Part shown: positions 1 to 9,681 of the stretch, piece by piece
Position numbering within the stretch: the first letter of the stretch is position 1
Layout of the letters: each line of letters starts with the position of its first letter
Assembly (NCBI GenBank): GCA_964607915.1
Contig: CAZSMU010000062.1
Location: forward strand, 1-20,435
DNA length: 20,435 bases
Source: JADJPL01 sp964607915
GTDB taxonomy: Bacteria; Bacteroidota; Bacteroidia; Chitinophagales; Saprospiraceae
Direction of reading: 5' to 3'
The notes under the pieces: generated by a model
Databases searched by the model: none
Told to the model about the DNA's origin: nothing
The model's input: only the letters and a program-made list of their open reading frames with translations
Translations under genes and position numbers: made by a program

Positions 1-95
1 TTTTTTATCCACGCGAAGGCTTTTTGTGGGAGTATAAGCCACTTCTTTCTCCCTCCTCGCCATCCTCGTAACCAGTCCCTCAAAAAATCAGGACC

Positions 96-2636
96 ATGCA
101 GAAATTTTCGATCCTATTGGCTTTTTTAGCTTTTTCCATACTGCCCTTTGCGGCAAGTGCGCAACTCAAAACACCGGACGAGTTCCTCCCCCACAAGCTT
201 GGAGAGCAGTTTACCCCGCACGAAATGCTGGTAGAATACGTACGCCACGTAGCCGCCAACAGCCCCAATGTGCGGATTAGCGAGTACGGGCGCACCAATG
301 AACAGCGGCCGCTGATGCTGCTCTTCGTCTCCACCCCGGAAAACCTGGCAAAACTGGAGGATATCCGCCGCAATAACCTCAAGCGGGCCGGCATACTGGA
401 AGGACAACCCGACCCGGGGATAGAGCCGGGAATCGTCTGGATCAGCTTCAACGTCCACGGCAACGAAGCGGCAGGCTCGGAAAGCTCTATGGCTGTCCTG
501 CACGCATTGGCCGACACCAAAAACCCCCGCACGCAGGAGTGGCTGAAAAACACCCTGGTCATCCTCGACCCCTGCATCAACCCCGATGGACAGGCGCGCT
601 ACACCCACTGGTATCGCATCGCGGGCAACCGCGTCCCCGACCCACGCCCGGAAGCACGGGAGCACCAGGAACCCTGGCCCGGCGGACGCACCAACCACTA
701 CCACTTCGACCTCAACCGCGACTGGGCCTGGCAGACCCAGATCGAATCCCGGCAGCGCATGCCCCGCTACAACGAGTGGCTCCCCCACGTACATGTGGAC
801 ATGCACGAGCAAGGCTACAACGCACCCTACTACTTTGCCCCTGCTGCCCAGCCCTACCACGAGTTCATCACCGCCTGGCAGCGCGAGTTCCAGTTTACGA
901 TCGGCCGCAACAACGCCAAATACTTCGACCGGAACGGCTGGCTGTACTTCACCCGGGAGGTCTTCGACTTGCTCTACCCCAGCTACGGCGATACTTATCC
1001 TACCTACAACGGCGCCATCGGCATGACCTACGAACAGGGCGGTATCGGGGCAGGCCGCGCCGTACTCCTGCGCAACGGAGATACCCTCACCCTGCGCGAC
1101 CGCGTAGCCCACCACGCGACTTCCGCACTGGCCACCATAGAAACCACTTCCCTCCACACCCGGGAGCTCAACCAGAATTTCGCCGCTTTTTTCCAAAAAT
1201 CGCGCAGCAACCCGCCCGGTAAGTACAAAACATACATCGTCAAAGGGACGAACCCCACAGCGCGCATCCAGGCGCTCTGCGAACTACTGGACCGCAACCA
1301 CATCCTGTACGGACGGGCAGGCAAATCCGCCGGCCTCACAGCCTACAACTACCAAAACGGACAAACCATCGCCCTCAAAGTAGAGCCCGGCGACCTGATC
1401 ATCAGCGCGCACCAGCCGAGGGGCGTCATGACGCAGGTGCTGCTCGACCCCGAAGCCCTCGTAGTGGACTCCGCCACCTACGACATCACCTCCTGGTCCC
1501 TGCCCTATGCGTACGGCCTCGAAACCTATGCCTCCGCCCAGCGCATAGACCCCACAGGGAAATTTGAATTCCCGACGCCCACCCCGCTAACCGTCGGCAA
1601 TGATCGCCCGTATGCCTATCTCCTACCCTGGAACGCCCTGGCCCACGCCCGCTTCCTGTCGGAAGTCCTGCAAGCCGGAGTGAAAGTGCGGTTTGCCAAT
1701 GAGCCGTTTACGCTTCAGGGGCAGTCGTACAGCAGGGGTACTCTGGTCATGACCCGCGGCGACAACCGCAAAATGGACGTGGCCTTCGATCAAACGGTGG
1801 CTGCCCTGGCCAACAAGCACCGCCTTGCCGTCATCCCCGTACAAACAGGATTTGCCGACAGCGGGAAAGACTTCGGATCCAGCTCATATTCGCTCATACA
1901 AACCCCGCGCATCGCCGTCCTTTCCGGCGAGCAAACCTTCGGCAACGAATTTGGACAGGTCTGGTATTTTCTCGAACAGGACCTCCGATACCCCCTCAGC
2001 GTACTCGATGCCGGCCGTATGGATCGCTACGACCTCAACGCATACAACGTCTTGATCCTCCCGGAAGGCCGCTACCGCCTTAGCGAAGCGGTATGGGAAA
2101 AAATCAGCGCATGGGTAACCGCGGGCGGGCGGCTCATCGCCATCGGGGAGGCCCTCGGCACCCTCGAGGACCGCAAGGGCTTTTCCTTGACGTCCTATCC
2201 CAGCAGTGCAGCGCGCAACGCCGCCGAAAGCGCCAATGACCGACAGCAGCTCGACGAGCGCCTGGCTCCTTATGGTGGACAGGAACGCCGACAGGTAAGC
2301 GAGGGGATACCCGGGGCTATCTTCAAACTGACCCTCGACACCACCCATCCGCTGGCATACGGGATGGCCCCGGAATATTTTTCCCTCAAAACAGGCACAC
2401 AAGCCTACCAGCACCTCAAGAACGTCTGGAACGTAGGGACTATCGGTGAGCAACTCATGGTTTCCGGCTTTGCCGGGGCAGAAGCCCGGAAGGCCCAGAA
2501 GAACACTACGGTCTTCGCCGTGGAGTCCAAAGGGAGCGGCAGCGCCATTTATTTAGTGGACAACCCTCTATTCCGCGCCTTTTGGGAGAACGGTAAATTT
2601 TTGTTCAGCAACGCATTGTTCTTTGCGGGGTTCTAA
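96..2636 (+). CDS. Secreted M14-family zinc carboxypeptidase-like protein
   Basis: An 846-residue exported peptidase-like protein. Residues 1-23 form a signal peptide (basic start, hydrophobic stretch, AASAQ cleavage region). The M14 metal site is visible: HGNE with H121 and E124 as the first two zinc ligands, DLNRDW with N207/R208 matching the substrate-carboxylate Asn-Arg pair, DMHEQG with H237 as the probable third ligand, and TYEQGG with E313 as the likely general base. The remaining ~450 residues are not catalytic M14. Residues around 600-700 (VLSGEQ, NVLILPEGRY, WVTAGGRLIAIGE) look like the glutamine-amidotransferase-like fold often found behind such peptidases. No T9SS domain is visible, so it is probably periplasmic. 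The ATG at 96 is the only start that preserves the signal peptide. The next gene, also a secreted peptidase, starts 65 bp downstream with its own promoter-like sequence. The family is clear; the substrate (peptide or cell-wall peptide) is unknown. Confidence 0.9.
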   Translation: MQKFSILLAFLAFSILPFAASAQLKTPDEFLPHKLGEQFTPHEMLVEYVRHVAANSPNVRISEYGRTNEQRPLMLLFVSTPENLAKLEDIRRNNLKRAGILEGQPDPGIEPGIVWISFNVHGNEAAGSESSMAVLHALADTKNPRTQEWLKNTLVILDPCINPDGQARYTHWYRIAGNRVPDPRPEAREHQEPWPGGRTNHYHFDLNRDWAWQTQIESRQRMPRYNEWLPHVHVDMHEQGYNAPYYFAPAAQPYHEFITAWQREFQFTIGRNNAKYFDRNGWLYFTREVFDLLYPSYGDTYPTYNGAIGMTYEQGGIGAGRAVLLRNGDTLTLRDRVAHHATSALATIETTSLHTRELNQNFAAFFQKSRSNPPGKYKTYIVKGTNPTARIQALCELLDRNHILYGRAGKSAGLTAYNYQNGQTIALKVEPGDLIISAHQPRGVMTQVLLDPEALVVDSATYDITSWSLPYAYGLETYASAQRIDPTGKFEFPTPTPLTVGNDRPYAYLLPWNALAHARFLSEVLQAGVKVRFANEPFTLQGQSYSRGTLVMTRGDNRKMDVAFDQTVAALANKHRLAVIPVQTGFADSGKDFGSSSYSLIQTPRIAVLSGEQTFGNEFGQVWYFLEQDLRYPLSVLDAGRMDRYDLNAYNVLILPEGRYRLSEAVWEKISAWVTAGGRLIAIGEALGTLEDRKGFSLTSYPSSAARNAAESANDRQQLDERLAPYGGQERRQVSEGIPGAIFKLTLDTTHPLAYGMAPEYFSLKTGTQAYQHLKNVWNVGTIGEQLMVSGFAGAEARKAQKNTTVFAVESKGSGSAIYLVDNPLFRAFWENGKFLFSNALFFAGF

Positions 2637-2650
2637 TTTGACAAGTCTAT

Positions 2651-2681
2651 TTTGAAAATCGCGTAAAATATAGTACCTTAG
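2651..2681 (+). promoter_or_regulatory. Bacteroidota-type promoter for the serine protease gene
   Basis: TTTG at 2651-2654, a 19-nt spacer, then TACCTTAG at 2674-2681. The known Bacteroidota consensus is TTTG-N19-21-TAnnTTTG, so this differs at one base of the -7 box. It lies between two genes and ends 20 nt before the GTG start, which implies a very short leader. The match is by eye only. Confidence 0.45.
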
Positions 2682-2701
2682 GGCATTGTAAAAAAAAGTT
2701 C

Positions 2702-5649
2702 GTGCGAATACCCTTATCCCTGCTCATAGTGCTCGAGGTCTTCTGTGCGTCTGCGTACGGCCAGGACGCTGCGCATGCCTGGTTAGCCCCTACTGCGTTA
2801 GCGATAGAGGACATCCCCCAGCGGGTGTTGCCCTACAGCGACAACGAGGCGCTTTACCTTGAAGAGGTGTCGCAACGGCGCACCGGCAGGGCACCCCGCT
2901 TTGCCCGGACGATAGAGGTGGACGTACAGCCCCGGCAAAGCGGTTCCTGGGAACAGTTGCCCGACGGCAGGTCGGTCTGGCGTTATCGGGTAGCTTCTCC
3001 AGGGGCTTATTCGCTCAATCTGGGGTTTGAAAAATTCCAACTCCCGGAAGGCGCGGTATTTTTGATGTACGACCCCGGCAGGGAGCGGGTGTTTGGGCCT
3101 TTCACCCCTACCGACCACGAAGCACACGGCACGTTCTGGTCGCCCCTGCTGGAGGGCGACGCGCTCGTACTGGAAGTACAGCTCCCCGCACATGCCAAAC
3201 GGGAAGAGCTCGGGCTGCAGCTCCGCTACATCAACCACGATTTTGCCGGGATAACCCGCCTTTTTTCAGGAAGCTGCAACATTGACGTCGTCTGCGGTGC
3301 TACCGACGGAGTACCGGAACTAGATGCCTTTCGCGACGTCATCCAGTCGGTGGCCAATTATACGGTAGAGGGGAAATACCACTGTACCGGCTTTTTGGTG
3401 AACAACACCGCCGGCGACTGCCGTCCCTTGTTCCTCACCGCCCGGCACTGCGAGGTGGACAGCTCGAACGCGTCCACCGTCGTCGTATACTGGAACTACC
3501 AGAACAGCACCTGCCGCGCCGTCAACAGTACAGCCAATGGAAGGCCGGGGAACGGGAGCCTCAATTTGTACAATATCGGCACCGTTTTTCGTGCTGCCTG
3601 GGCACCCGCCGACATGACGCTACTCGAATTGGACGACCCGGTACGACCGGAGGCCAATGCCTTTTTTGCCGGCTGGAATGCCGACACGCTGATGCCCCCA
3701 CGCGGGGTGGCAAGCATCCACCATCCTTCCTCGGAAGAAAAGCGCTTCAGTTTTTCTACGAAGTCGGTCTATCGGGGTTCCTGGGGTCGGGGGGCTTTGC
3801 AGGTCGCCAATGGCGACCATTTGATCGTGCCGTCCTGGGATATGGGCGTTACAGAGGACGGCTCCTCCGGCGGGCCCTTGTTCAACAGCCGGCAACAAGC
3901 CATAGGCCATCTGCACGGCGGCGCCGCTGCCTGCGGAAACCAAGCTTTCGATGCCTTTGGGTGGGTAGCTGCCTCCTGGGAAGGCGGGCGCACCCCCAAG
4001 ACCCAACTGCGCACCTGGCTGGATCCACTGAACAGCGGTGTAAAATCCATGAGCGGCCGCTGGGAGTCGCGCTGTCGGAAATCGCTGGTCNNNNNNNNNN
4101 NNNNNNNNNNNNNNNNNNNNNNNNNNNNNNNNNNNNNNNNNNNNNNNNNNNNNNNNNNNNNNNNNNNNNNNNNNNNNNNNNNNNNNNNNNCGGTGTAAAA
4201 TCCATGAGCGGCCGCTGGGAGTCGCGCTGTCGGAAATCGCTGGTCGCCGATTCCGTCTCCATCCAGTTGTGTGCAGGGAGCTCGGGGGTATTTATTCTGC
4301 GGCCCAACAGCGGGTTTTTAAAAGATACCCGCCTTAGTGTTTCCGGGGCCGCAGGGTTTCAATTTTCCATAGATAACCCCATCGTGAAAACAGGCACGAA
4401 TGCCCGGCTCACCGTGCATACCTCGCCCGGGCTGCCCACTGCCCGCTACCCGGTCACTATCCGCGCGACCGATGGCGAAGACACCATCCTGCTCCTGTTG
4501 GCTGTGGACGTGCGCAATGCGCCGGGTGCCGTGCGCAACCCTTTTCCGGAGAATGGGGCGCAACTCGTCCCTATCCGGCCCCGGCTGACCTGGGCACCTC
4601 TGCCCGGCGTAGATAGTTTCCGCATCACTCTTTCACAGGATCCCTCCTTTCCCGCAAGCGACCGAACCTCGAGAGTGGCTCGCGATACGACTGTTTTGCT
4701 GGATACGTTGCGCTTTGGCGCTACTTACTATTGGCGTATTGAAGGGCTCAACGGTTGTGGTGCAGGCAGTCAAACCATATTTTCTTTCCGTACCACCCCC
4801 GACTTGCGGCTGGAGCTCAGCGCTCTCCCGGCAGAAGCTTGCCAGGGCAGCGCTTTGTCCTTCCGACTGTTTGTAGGAGCGGGATTCCAGCCACCTGTCA
4901 CCCTGGAGGGAAAGCTCGAAAATGGAGCCCTGCTGCCCCTGCGCACCGTCCCGGCCGGAAGTACCGCCCAACCTGGTTCCTGGACGGAGGTACGCATAGA
5001 CGATCTCTCCCTGCTTACGAAAGGCGTCAATACCCTTATTTTCTCTGCCCGCGATGGCCAGACAGCAGCCCAGCATATCGAAAAACTGACCCTCGTCACC
5101 GCGCCAGATGCCCCCGCACTGCTGCGCCCCCTGCCCGATACGGCATTTTTGCTCACCCAGCCGATGTTGAGCTGGGGGACGGGCGCCGGTGCCAGCGCCT
5201 ACATCGTAGAAGTCAGTCGGTCGGCCGGATTCGAAGCCACGGTACAGAGCTACAATACAGGTACTGCCCTACAGAGACGGCTTTCGCCGTTACCAGCCGG
5301 TGCATTCTTCTGGCGTGTCAAGTCCGCCAACCTGTGCGGAACCAACCTGTCGGAAACCCGCATGTTCAGCATACATACCGGCAATATTTCTACGATGAAC
5401 ACCCTACAGGTCGCGATTGACCCCAACCCAGGCGACGGACTGTTCCAGGTATTGATTTCCGATCCGGTCAATGAATTCCGCATGGACCTTTACAACATGG
5501 CGGGCCAGCACTTACAGCGCATAGAAACCCAACCCGCCCAAACCTCCTGGAGACTGGATCTATCGCGCTACCCCGAAGGGGTATATGTCCTGCGACTGCA
5601 GCACCGTCTGGCAAGTCTGAGCCGCCGCATCGTTATACAGCGCCCTTGA
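2702..5649 (+). CDS. Secreted lysyl-endopeptidase-like serine protease with T9SS sorting domain, interrupted by an assembly gap
   Basis: Reads as two pieces in different frames around 100 Ns. Removing the 155 extra bases (one 55-bp copy plus the Ns) joins them in frame into 930 residues. The GTG start at 2702 gives a signal peptide ending near AYGQ (residue 21). A pro-region follows. The trypsin-fold catalytic domain has H249 (TARHC), D304 (ADMTLLEL) and S389 (GSSGGP). The context (VTEDGSSGGPLFN, WNYQNSTCR, IHHPS) resembles Achromobacter-type lysyl endopeptidases, so cleavage after Lys is plausible but unproven. After the gap come two fibronectin-III-like segments, each with a YYWR/FFWRV strand and a nearby Cys. 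The last ~85 residues (DPNPGDG, LYNMAGQ, YPEGVYVLRL) are a type A T9SS sorting domain, so the protein should cross the outer membrane and be released or surface-attached. It probably is one intact gene and not a pseudogene. Confidence 0.85.
4036..4090 (+). repeat. 55-bp sequence duplicated across the scaffold gap (left copy)
   Basis: These 55 bases directly before the N-run are identical to 4191-4245 directly after it. Both copies translate to the same peptide (VKSMSGRWESRC and so on) in their respective frames. The repeat ends exactly at the gap edges, which is typical of two contigs ending in the same k-mer-length overlap and not of a biological repeat. Confidence 0.95.
4091..4190. other. 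Assembly gap of exactly 100 N
   Basis: One hundred undetermined bases, the usual placeholder length for a gap of unknown size. Because the flanks overlap by 55 identical bases and the reading frame is restored on collapse, the real amount of missing sequence is probably zero. Confidence 0.98.
4191..4245 (+). repeat. 55-bp sequence duplicated across the scaffold gap (right copy)
   Basis: Identical to 4036-4090. The sequence continues past the copy in the frame that completes the serine protease gene. Confidence 0.95.
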
Positions 5650-5712
5650 TCGGTAGAATACAAACTTTCCTGCCGTGCCCCCCTGTAATAAAGACTCATT
5701 CTCGCAGCCTGT

Positions 5713-6390
5713 CTAGTTTTTTTCAGGCCGTTCGTACCCCGTACTTCTCACCGGTTTGATGCCTGCAAAATAGAGCTGCATCCCTACGGAAATTTCAAAT
5801 TTGTTCGTTTTCGTCACGACGTTCTGCGTAACCTCCCCGATTTGGATGTCAAAATCGCTTCGGGCGTATTTGTATTTTACCATTGCTTCTATGCCTATGC
5901 CGGCATCCGAAAATACTGTCAATCCAGGACCTATCCCGGCGGCAAAGATGTTCGTATTGATCTCCTGCTGCACATCCCCGATATGCTGTACGTCGCTGGA
6001 GTTGCCAAAGCCAAAGCCCCCTTCGGCAAAAAAAGCCATATCTCGGGCAACCGGGTAGTAAAAACGGCCAAAAGGACCAAACAACAGGTCGCTGTCTTCC
6101 ACGCGGCTCTCCCCCGGTTCTTTCACCTGGTTCAAGGTATAGTCCATGCGGATACCAATAGCCATATCGCGGACGAGAAAATACCCTACCCCCGGAAAGA
6201 CCCCGAAAAGCGTAGAAGTAGGGCTTTCTTCTGAAACATTGCCCCCTGCCGTGGTACTGTTGATATTAGAACGCGCCGTAGTAAGGCCAAACTGACTACC
6301 TGCCAAAAAGTTACCCTGTGCCGTAGGCTGGCCTGACAAGACGAGTGCGGCTACCGCGAGCAACAAAAACGTCAATGCAATCTTTTTCAT
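5713..6390 (-). CDS. Outer-membrane beta-barrel protein, small porin-like
   Basis: A 225-residue protein starting at the ATG at 6390 (MKKIALTFLLL), which gives a clean signal peptide ending near VLSGQ. An upstream in-frame ATG at 6435 would add 15 residues before the signal peptide and is unlikely. The mature part alternates hydrophobic and polar residues with many Gly and aromatic residues (VFPGVGYFLVRDMAIGIRMD, FGRFYYPVARDMAFFAEGG, AGIGPGLTVF, GMQLYFAG). This is the pattern of the 8-strand OMP_b-brl / OmpW-like family of outer-membrane proteins. It has its own upstream gap of 136 bp behind the larger barrel gene and is convergent with the protease gene. A role cannot be assigned; adhesion, small-solute passage and simple structural roles are all possible. 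Confidence 0.75.
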   Translation of the reverse strand: MKKIALTFLLLAVAALVLSGQPTAQGNFLAGSQFGLTTARSNINSTTAGGNVSEESPTSTLFGVFPGVGYFLVRDMAIGIRMDYTLNQVKEPGESRVEDSDLLFGPFGRFYYPVARDMAFFAEGGFGFGNSSDVQHIGDVQQEINTNIFAAGIGPGLTVFSDAGIGIEAMVKYKYARSDFDIQIGEVTQNVVTKTNKFEISVGMQLYFAGIKPVRSTGYERPEKN

Positions 6391-6526
6391 GGCGGTTGGT
6401 TTTGATTTTCGAATATAGAGTTCATTCCCCTCCATAGTACGTCCTTTTCACCCCCCGCGCAGTGAGCAAAGGCATTGTATCGCGATGATTTACATCAGTA
6501 AGGCGCGATCAGGCTCTGGCGATAGA

Positions 6527-7738
6527 TCAAAAGCTAAACTTCGTGCGCAAAAAAACCGCCTGCACCGGACTGGAAAAGCGTTGGTCGGCACTGCGGTTCG
6601 CTACCACCTGACCTACCAGATCCAGATCCCAGTTAGGGGCCATGGAAAGGGTGAGCAGGGGGTTAACAAAGAAAGCGCGGGACTCCACCGGACTGTAAAT
6701 CAGGGATAGCCCGCCATACAGGAGAGGGGTAATCGGCTTGTTGGCCTGCACAAAAAGCGCATGCCGAAAAGGGTACAGGTTTTTGGCCGATAGCCGAAAG
6801 CCAAAAAGGCCTTGAATATCGCCGCGCACTCCCCCGAGGCTGTTATACAGATAGCCCGCCTGCACATAGAGGCTGTTGCGGAAGGAATAATCGCCTGCAA
6901 CAGTAAGGGCAAACGCTTCTTGCCCCCCCTTGCGCAGCGGGGCGAAATAGCTGGCTTCCCCTTTCAGGCCTGCATTGCCTATGTTTCCGGCCCAGCCCGT
7001 TCCCAGTACAAGGTCTTCCCGGACATATCCACCCAGCAGCTGCCAGTCGAACTGCAAAGCATTGAACTTCCATAGAAGAGCAGCTACGGCATCTTCCCGG
7101 TTTTTAAATGCCTTGACGGCCAGTTCCACGCTGGACGCGGCCCCGCTGAAATAGCGCACGCGCAGTGCATCGCTCCCCGGGCGCTCCTCGTAATCAAAAT
7201 CGGTGAACGAAAACGCATTGAACACATCGTTGGGGTTCCACACTGTGCCGATGCCCCAGTTGATGCGCTGCCGCCCCAGGCGAAACTCCCACTTATCGAG
7301 GGAGTACTCCACATAAAGGCGATCTATCATACTGTGTACCACCCAGGCATTGCCATCGTACAAGACAGCGGACAAATCAAACACGTCGTTATTCGCATCG
7401 TCTATCAAGCGATCGTAGTCGGGTTGTGCGCGCACGAGGTCGCCGAAGAAAGCACGGGTACGCAGATCGGCGTACAGAGAGAGGCGTTCTGTGGGAGCCC
7501 ATCGCAAGTTGGTACGTTGGTGCAGGAGGTTGTCCTGCAAAAAGCGGTCCCCGTTGGCCTCATTGAAAAAAAGCCAGGTCTGAAGATTTTTCATGTAGCC
7601 GCGCACCTCCCAGCGGGGCGGGGTGGGCAGTGCGGTATCTGCCGACGCATCCTGGGCGCATACCGGAGCAAAAGACAGGCATCCGAAAAGCAACGCGATG
7701 CCCCACCCGGCCTTACCATATCCCTTCATCCGCCTCAT
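6527..7738 (-). CDS. Outer-membrane beta-barrel protein, partner of the LolCDE-like transporter
   Basis: A 403-residue protein with a signal peptide (about residues 1-29, ending APVCAQ) and a long beta-barrel body of alternating aromatic strands, ending in Phe (TKFSF), as outer-membrane barrels recognised by BamA often do. Central motifs LGRQRINWGIGTVWNPNDVF and FTDFDYEERPGSDALRVRYF resemble the DUF1302 / alginate-export-like barrel type, but I cannot fix the family by eye. Its ATG overlaps the stop of the ATPase gene by 4 bp (ATGA), so the two are translationally coupled. As last gene of the LolA-permease-permease-ATPase unit it is the natural outer-membrane acceptor or exit channel. The function is inferred from context; the barrel call is firm. 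Confidence 0.8.
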   Translation of the reverse strand: MRRMKGYGKAGWGIALLFGCLSFAPVCAQDASADTALPTPPRWEVRGYMKNLQTWLFFNEANGDRFLQDNLLHQRTNLRWAPTERLSLYADLRTRAFFGDLVRAQPDYDRLIDDANNDVFDLSAVLYDGNAWVVHSMIDRLYVEYSLDKWEFRLGRQRINWGIGTVWNPNDVFNAFSFTDFDYEERPGSDALRVRYFSGAASSVELAVKAFKNREDAVAALLWKFNALQFDWQLLGGYVREDLVLGTGWAGNIGNAGLKGEASYFAPLRKGGQEAFALTVAGDYSFRNSLYVQAGYLYNSLGGVRGDIQGLFGFRLSAKNLYPFRHALFVQANKPITPLLYGGLSLIYSPVESRAFFVNPLLTLSMAPNWDLDLVGQVVANRSADQRFSSPVQAVFLRTKFSF

Positions 7739-8424
7739 TCCCGCTTTTTTTCGTCGGAAGAAATGCGTCCGTCCACGAGGGTGACTACCCGGCGGGCACG
7801 CTCGATGACCCGTTGGTCATGGGTAGAGAAGACGAAGGTGACCCCCTCCTCTGCATTGAGTCGGGCCATGATATCGAGCAGGTTGGAGGCAGAGGAGGAA
7901 TCGAGATTGGCCGTAGGCTCATCCGCCAGGATGAAAGCAGGCTTCGGAGCCAGGGCACGTGCCACGGCTACCCGCTGCTGTTGCCCCCCGGAAAGCTCGC
8001 CCGGCCGCTTGTCCATTTTATCCTCCAACCCTACTGCCTTGAGCAGTTCGACGGCCCTTTGCCTGCGTTTTTCCACGGGCGTATTTTGCAGCAGCATCAC
8101 AAATTCCACGTTTTCGAGCGCCGTAAGCACCGGTATCAGGTTGTACGACTGGAATACAAAACCGATGTGGTTTTTGCGGAATTCGATCAGTTGGTTGTCG
8201 CCGAGCTGGTCAATATCCATACCGCCCACTTCCACATGCCCGCTGCTCGGGCGGTCCAACCCGCCGATGATATTGAGCAAGGTCGTCTTGCCGGAGCCGG
8301 AGGGACCGACGACTGCCGTGAACTCACCCGCTTCTATGGCCAGGCTGATTCCGTTGAGGGCAGGGACGGGGATTTTTGCCTCGTCGTAGATTTTATAGAC
8401 GTTTTCGAGTTTTATGACGGACAT
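7735..8424 (-). CDS. ABC transporter ATP-binding protein, LolD/MacB type
   Basis: A 229-residue ABC ATPase, the normal length for the LolD family. Walker A GPSGSGKTT is at residues 40-48, the Q-loop Gln at 92, the signature LSGGQQQR at 144-151, Walker B ILADEP with D168/E169, the D-loop at 173-175 and the switch His at 202 (STHD). All residues needed for ATP hydrolysis are present. The sequence GFVFQSYNLIPVLTALENV is typical of the LolD/MacB/FtsE branch that drives mechanotransmission and does not carry substrate through a membrane channel. It sits 32 bp after the second permease gene and overlaps the barrel gene by 4 bp. It should be the cytoplasmic motor for both permeases. Confidence 0.92.
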   Translation of the reverse strand: MSVIKLENVYKIYDEAKIPVPALNGISLAIEAGEFTAVVGPSGSGKTTLLNIIGGLDRPSSGHVEVGGMDIDQLGDNQLIEFRKNHIGFVFQSYNLIPVLTALENVEFVMLLQNTPVEKRRQRAVELLKAVGLEDKMDKRPGELSGGQQQRVAVARALAPKPAFILADEPTANLDSSSASNLLDIMARLNAEEGVTFVFSTHDQRVIERARRVVTLVDGRISSDEKKRE

Positions 8425-8456
8425 AGGTATGGGTTTTAAAAAGCTGGTTCCGATAA

Positions 8457-9680
8457 TCAGATTTTCCGTATTGCTTCGATCGGTTTCATGCGGACTGCTT
8501 TGAGGGCCGGATAGACCGAGGCCAGCAAGGCCGTTACCAGCAGCAAGAGCGCCGCCTGCCAGTAGGTAGCCGTATCGGTATGGAAATACACCTCCGTGCC
8601 CATACCGTATTCGTTCAGGCTTTTGGCAAAGCGCGACAGGTCCAGCGGGTGTATGGAAAAATAATAGATGGTCAGTCGGCCCAACAATAGCCCCAGCGGG
8701 GCCCCGATGAGGCTGAGCAACAGCGTTTCCAGCACAATCATCCCAAATACACGGGCTTTGTTCATCCCGATTGCCATGAGCATGCCCAGTTCGCGAAAGC
8801 GCTCCAGCACGGCCATCAACATGGTATTGATGATTCCGAACACCAGCGCCAGGAGGATGATTACCAGGTATATCAGAGAGATATACTCGATTTGAGACTC
8901 GTACAGTTGCAGGTCAGGTGCTATTTCGCGATAGTTTTCCACCAACAGCCCGGGAAAAGCCTGCTGGAGCCTTCGTTGTACCCCCGGCATATCGGCCGTT
9001 GACCGACAGATAACGGCAATTTCATGGACGGGGGCGCCGCCGGATGTCGCCGCCAGTAATTCCCCTAACTCGCCCTGGCGAACGAACACATTCATTTCCT
9101 CATACGGGGTGTTGCCGGTTGCAAAGATGCCTACGATACGGAATGCCGCGGTCGTGATGTTCCCCTCCAGATCCTGAAAAGTCAGTACAATTTTCGAGCG
9201 CAGCTTGACCTGGAGTTTTTCCGCTAATGCTTTTCCTAATAATATTTGGTTTTTTTTATTTTTTTCAAAATACTCTCCTTCGACTACTTCTTCCTTCAAT
9301 TTACTGACTGCCGCCTCAGGGGAGGGATCTACTCCTTTGATTTGCACCCCGCGCGACCCTTTTGCCGAACTGATCATGCCATTGGCCAGGGTTCGGGCAC
9401 TATAAGCAACGACGCCAGGGTCGTTGCCCAGCAGTTTATCGACAGCGGGCAAGTCTTCGAGTACGAAGCGCACATCGCGGTCTTTCTGGTAATCCGGCCG
9501 ATGGATTTGGATATGCGAGACGACGCGGGAGATGGTCGTTTCGACGTAGTGCTCCACCATACCGGTAGCGAAAGCGGTCATGAAGAGGTCGGCCCAAATC
9601 CCGAGTGCGATGGCAAAGATGACCACGAGGCTGCGCACAGGGTTGCGCCAGATATTGCGCCAAGCGAGAAGAGGTACCAT
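8457..9680 (-). CDS. FtsX/LolCE-type ABC permease (second of the pair)
   Basis: A 407-residue membrane protein with the standard MacB/LolCE layout. One transmembrane helix lies near the N terminus after the WRNIWRNPVRS motif. A periplasmic domain of about 230 residues follows, then three C-terminal helices (ISLIYLVIILLALVFGIINT, VLETLLLSLIGAPLGLLLG, ALLLLVTALLASVYPALKAV). The ERFRELGMLMAIGM and PIEAIRKI segments are the cytoplasmic coupling elements of FtsX-like permeases. It starts 2 bp downstream of the stop of the other permease gene, which fits a heterodimer resembling LolC/LolE. Its residue-level similarity to that partner is modest, so the pair is an old duplication. Specificity is unknown. 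Confidence 0.9.
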   Translation of the reverse strand: MVPLLAWRNIWRNPVRSLVVIFAIALGIWADLFMTAFATGMVEHYVETTISRVVSHIQIHRPDYQKDRDVRFVLEDLPAVDKLLGNDPGVVAYSARTLANGMISSAKGSRGVQIKGVDPSPEAAVSKLKEEVVEGEYFEKNKKNQILLGKALAEKLQVKLRSKIVLTFQDLEGNITTAAFRIVGIFATGNTPYEEMNVFVRQGELGELLAATSGGAPVHEIAVICRSTADMPGVQRRLQQAFPGLLVENYREIAPDLQLYESQIEYISLIYLVIILLALVFGIINTMLMAVLERFRELGMLMAIGMNKARVFGMIVLETLLLSLIGAPLGLLLGRLTIYYFSIHPLDLSRFAKSLNEYGMGTEVYFHTDTATYWQAALLLLVTALLASVYPALKAVRMKPIEAIRKI

Positions 9681-9681
9681 A

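Noticed and set aside
1..95. TTTTTGTGG near the left edge, similar to part of the 12904 repeat arm
   Set aside because: Nine bases of A/T-rich similarity without the palindromic partner is not evidence of a repeat copy.
126..1196. 356-residue open frame on the minus strand inside the M14 peptidase gene
   Set aside because: It is antisense to a gene with an intact zinc site; the GC-rich codon pattern keeps the opposite frame open and the product has low-complexity Val/Gly composition with no motif.
2702..4198. Truncated protease ending at the N-run (possible pseudogene)
   Set aside because: The stop lies only past the gap in the wrong frame; merging the duplicated 55 bp gives an intact gene.
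7334..8389. 351-residue plus-strand open frame
   Set aside because: Antisense shadow of the ATPase and barrel genes, which have clear motifs on the other strand.
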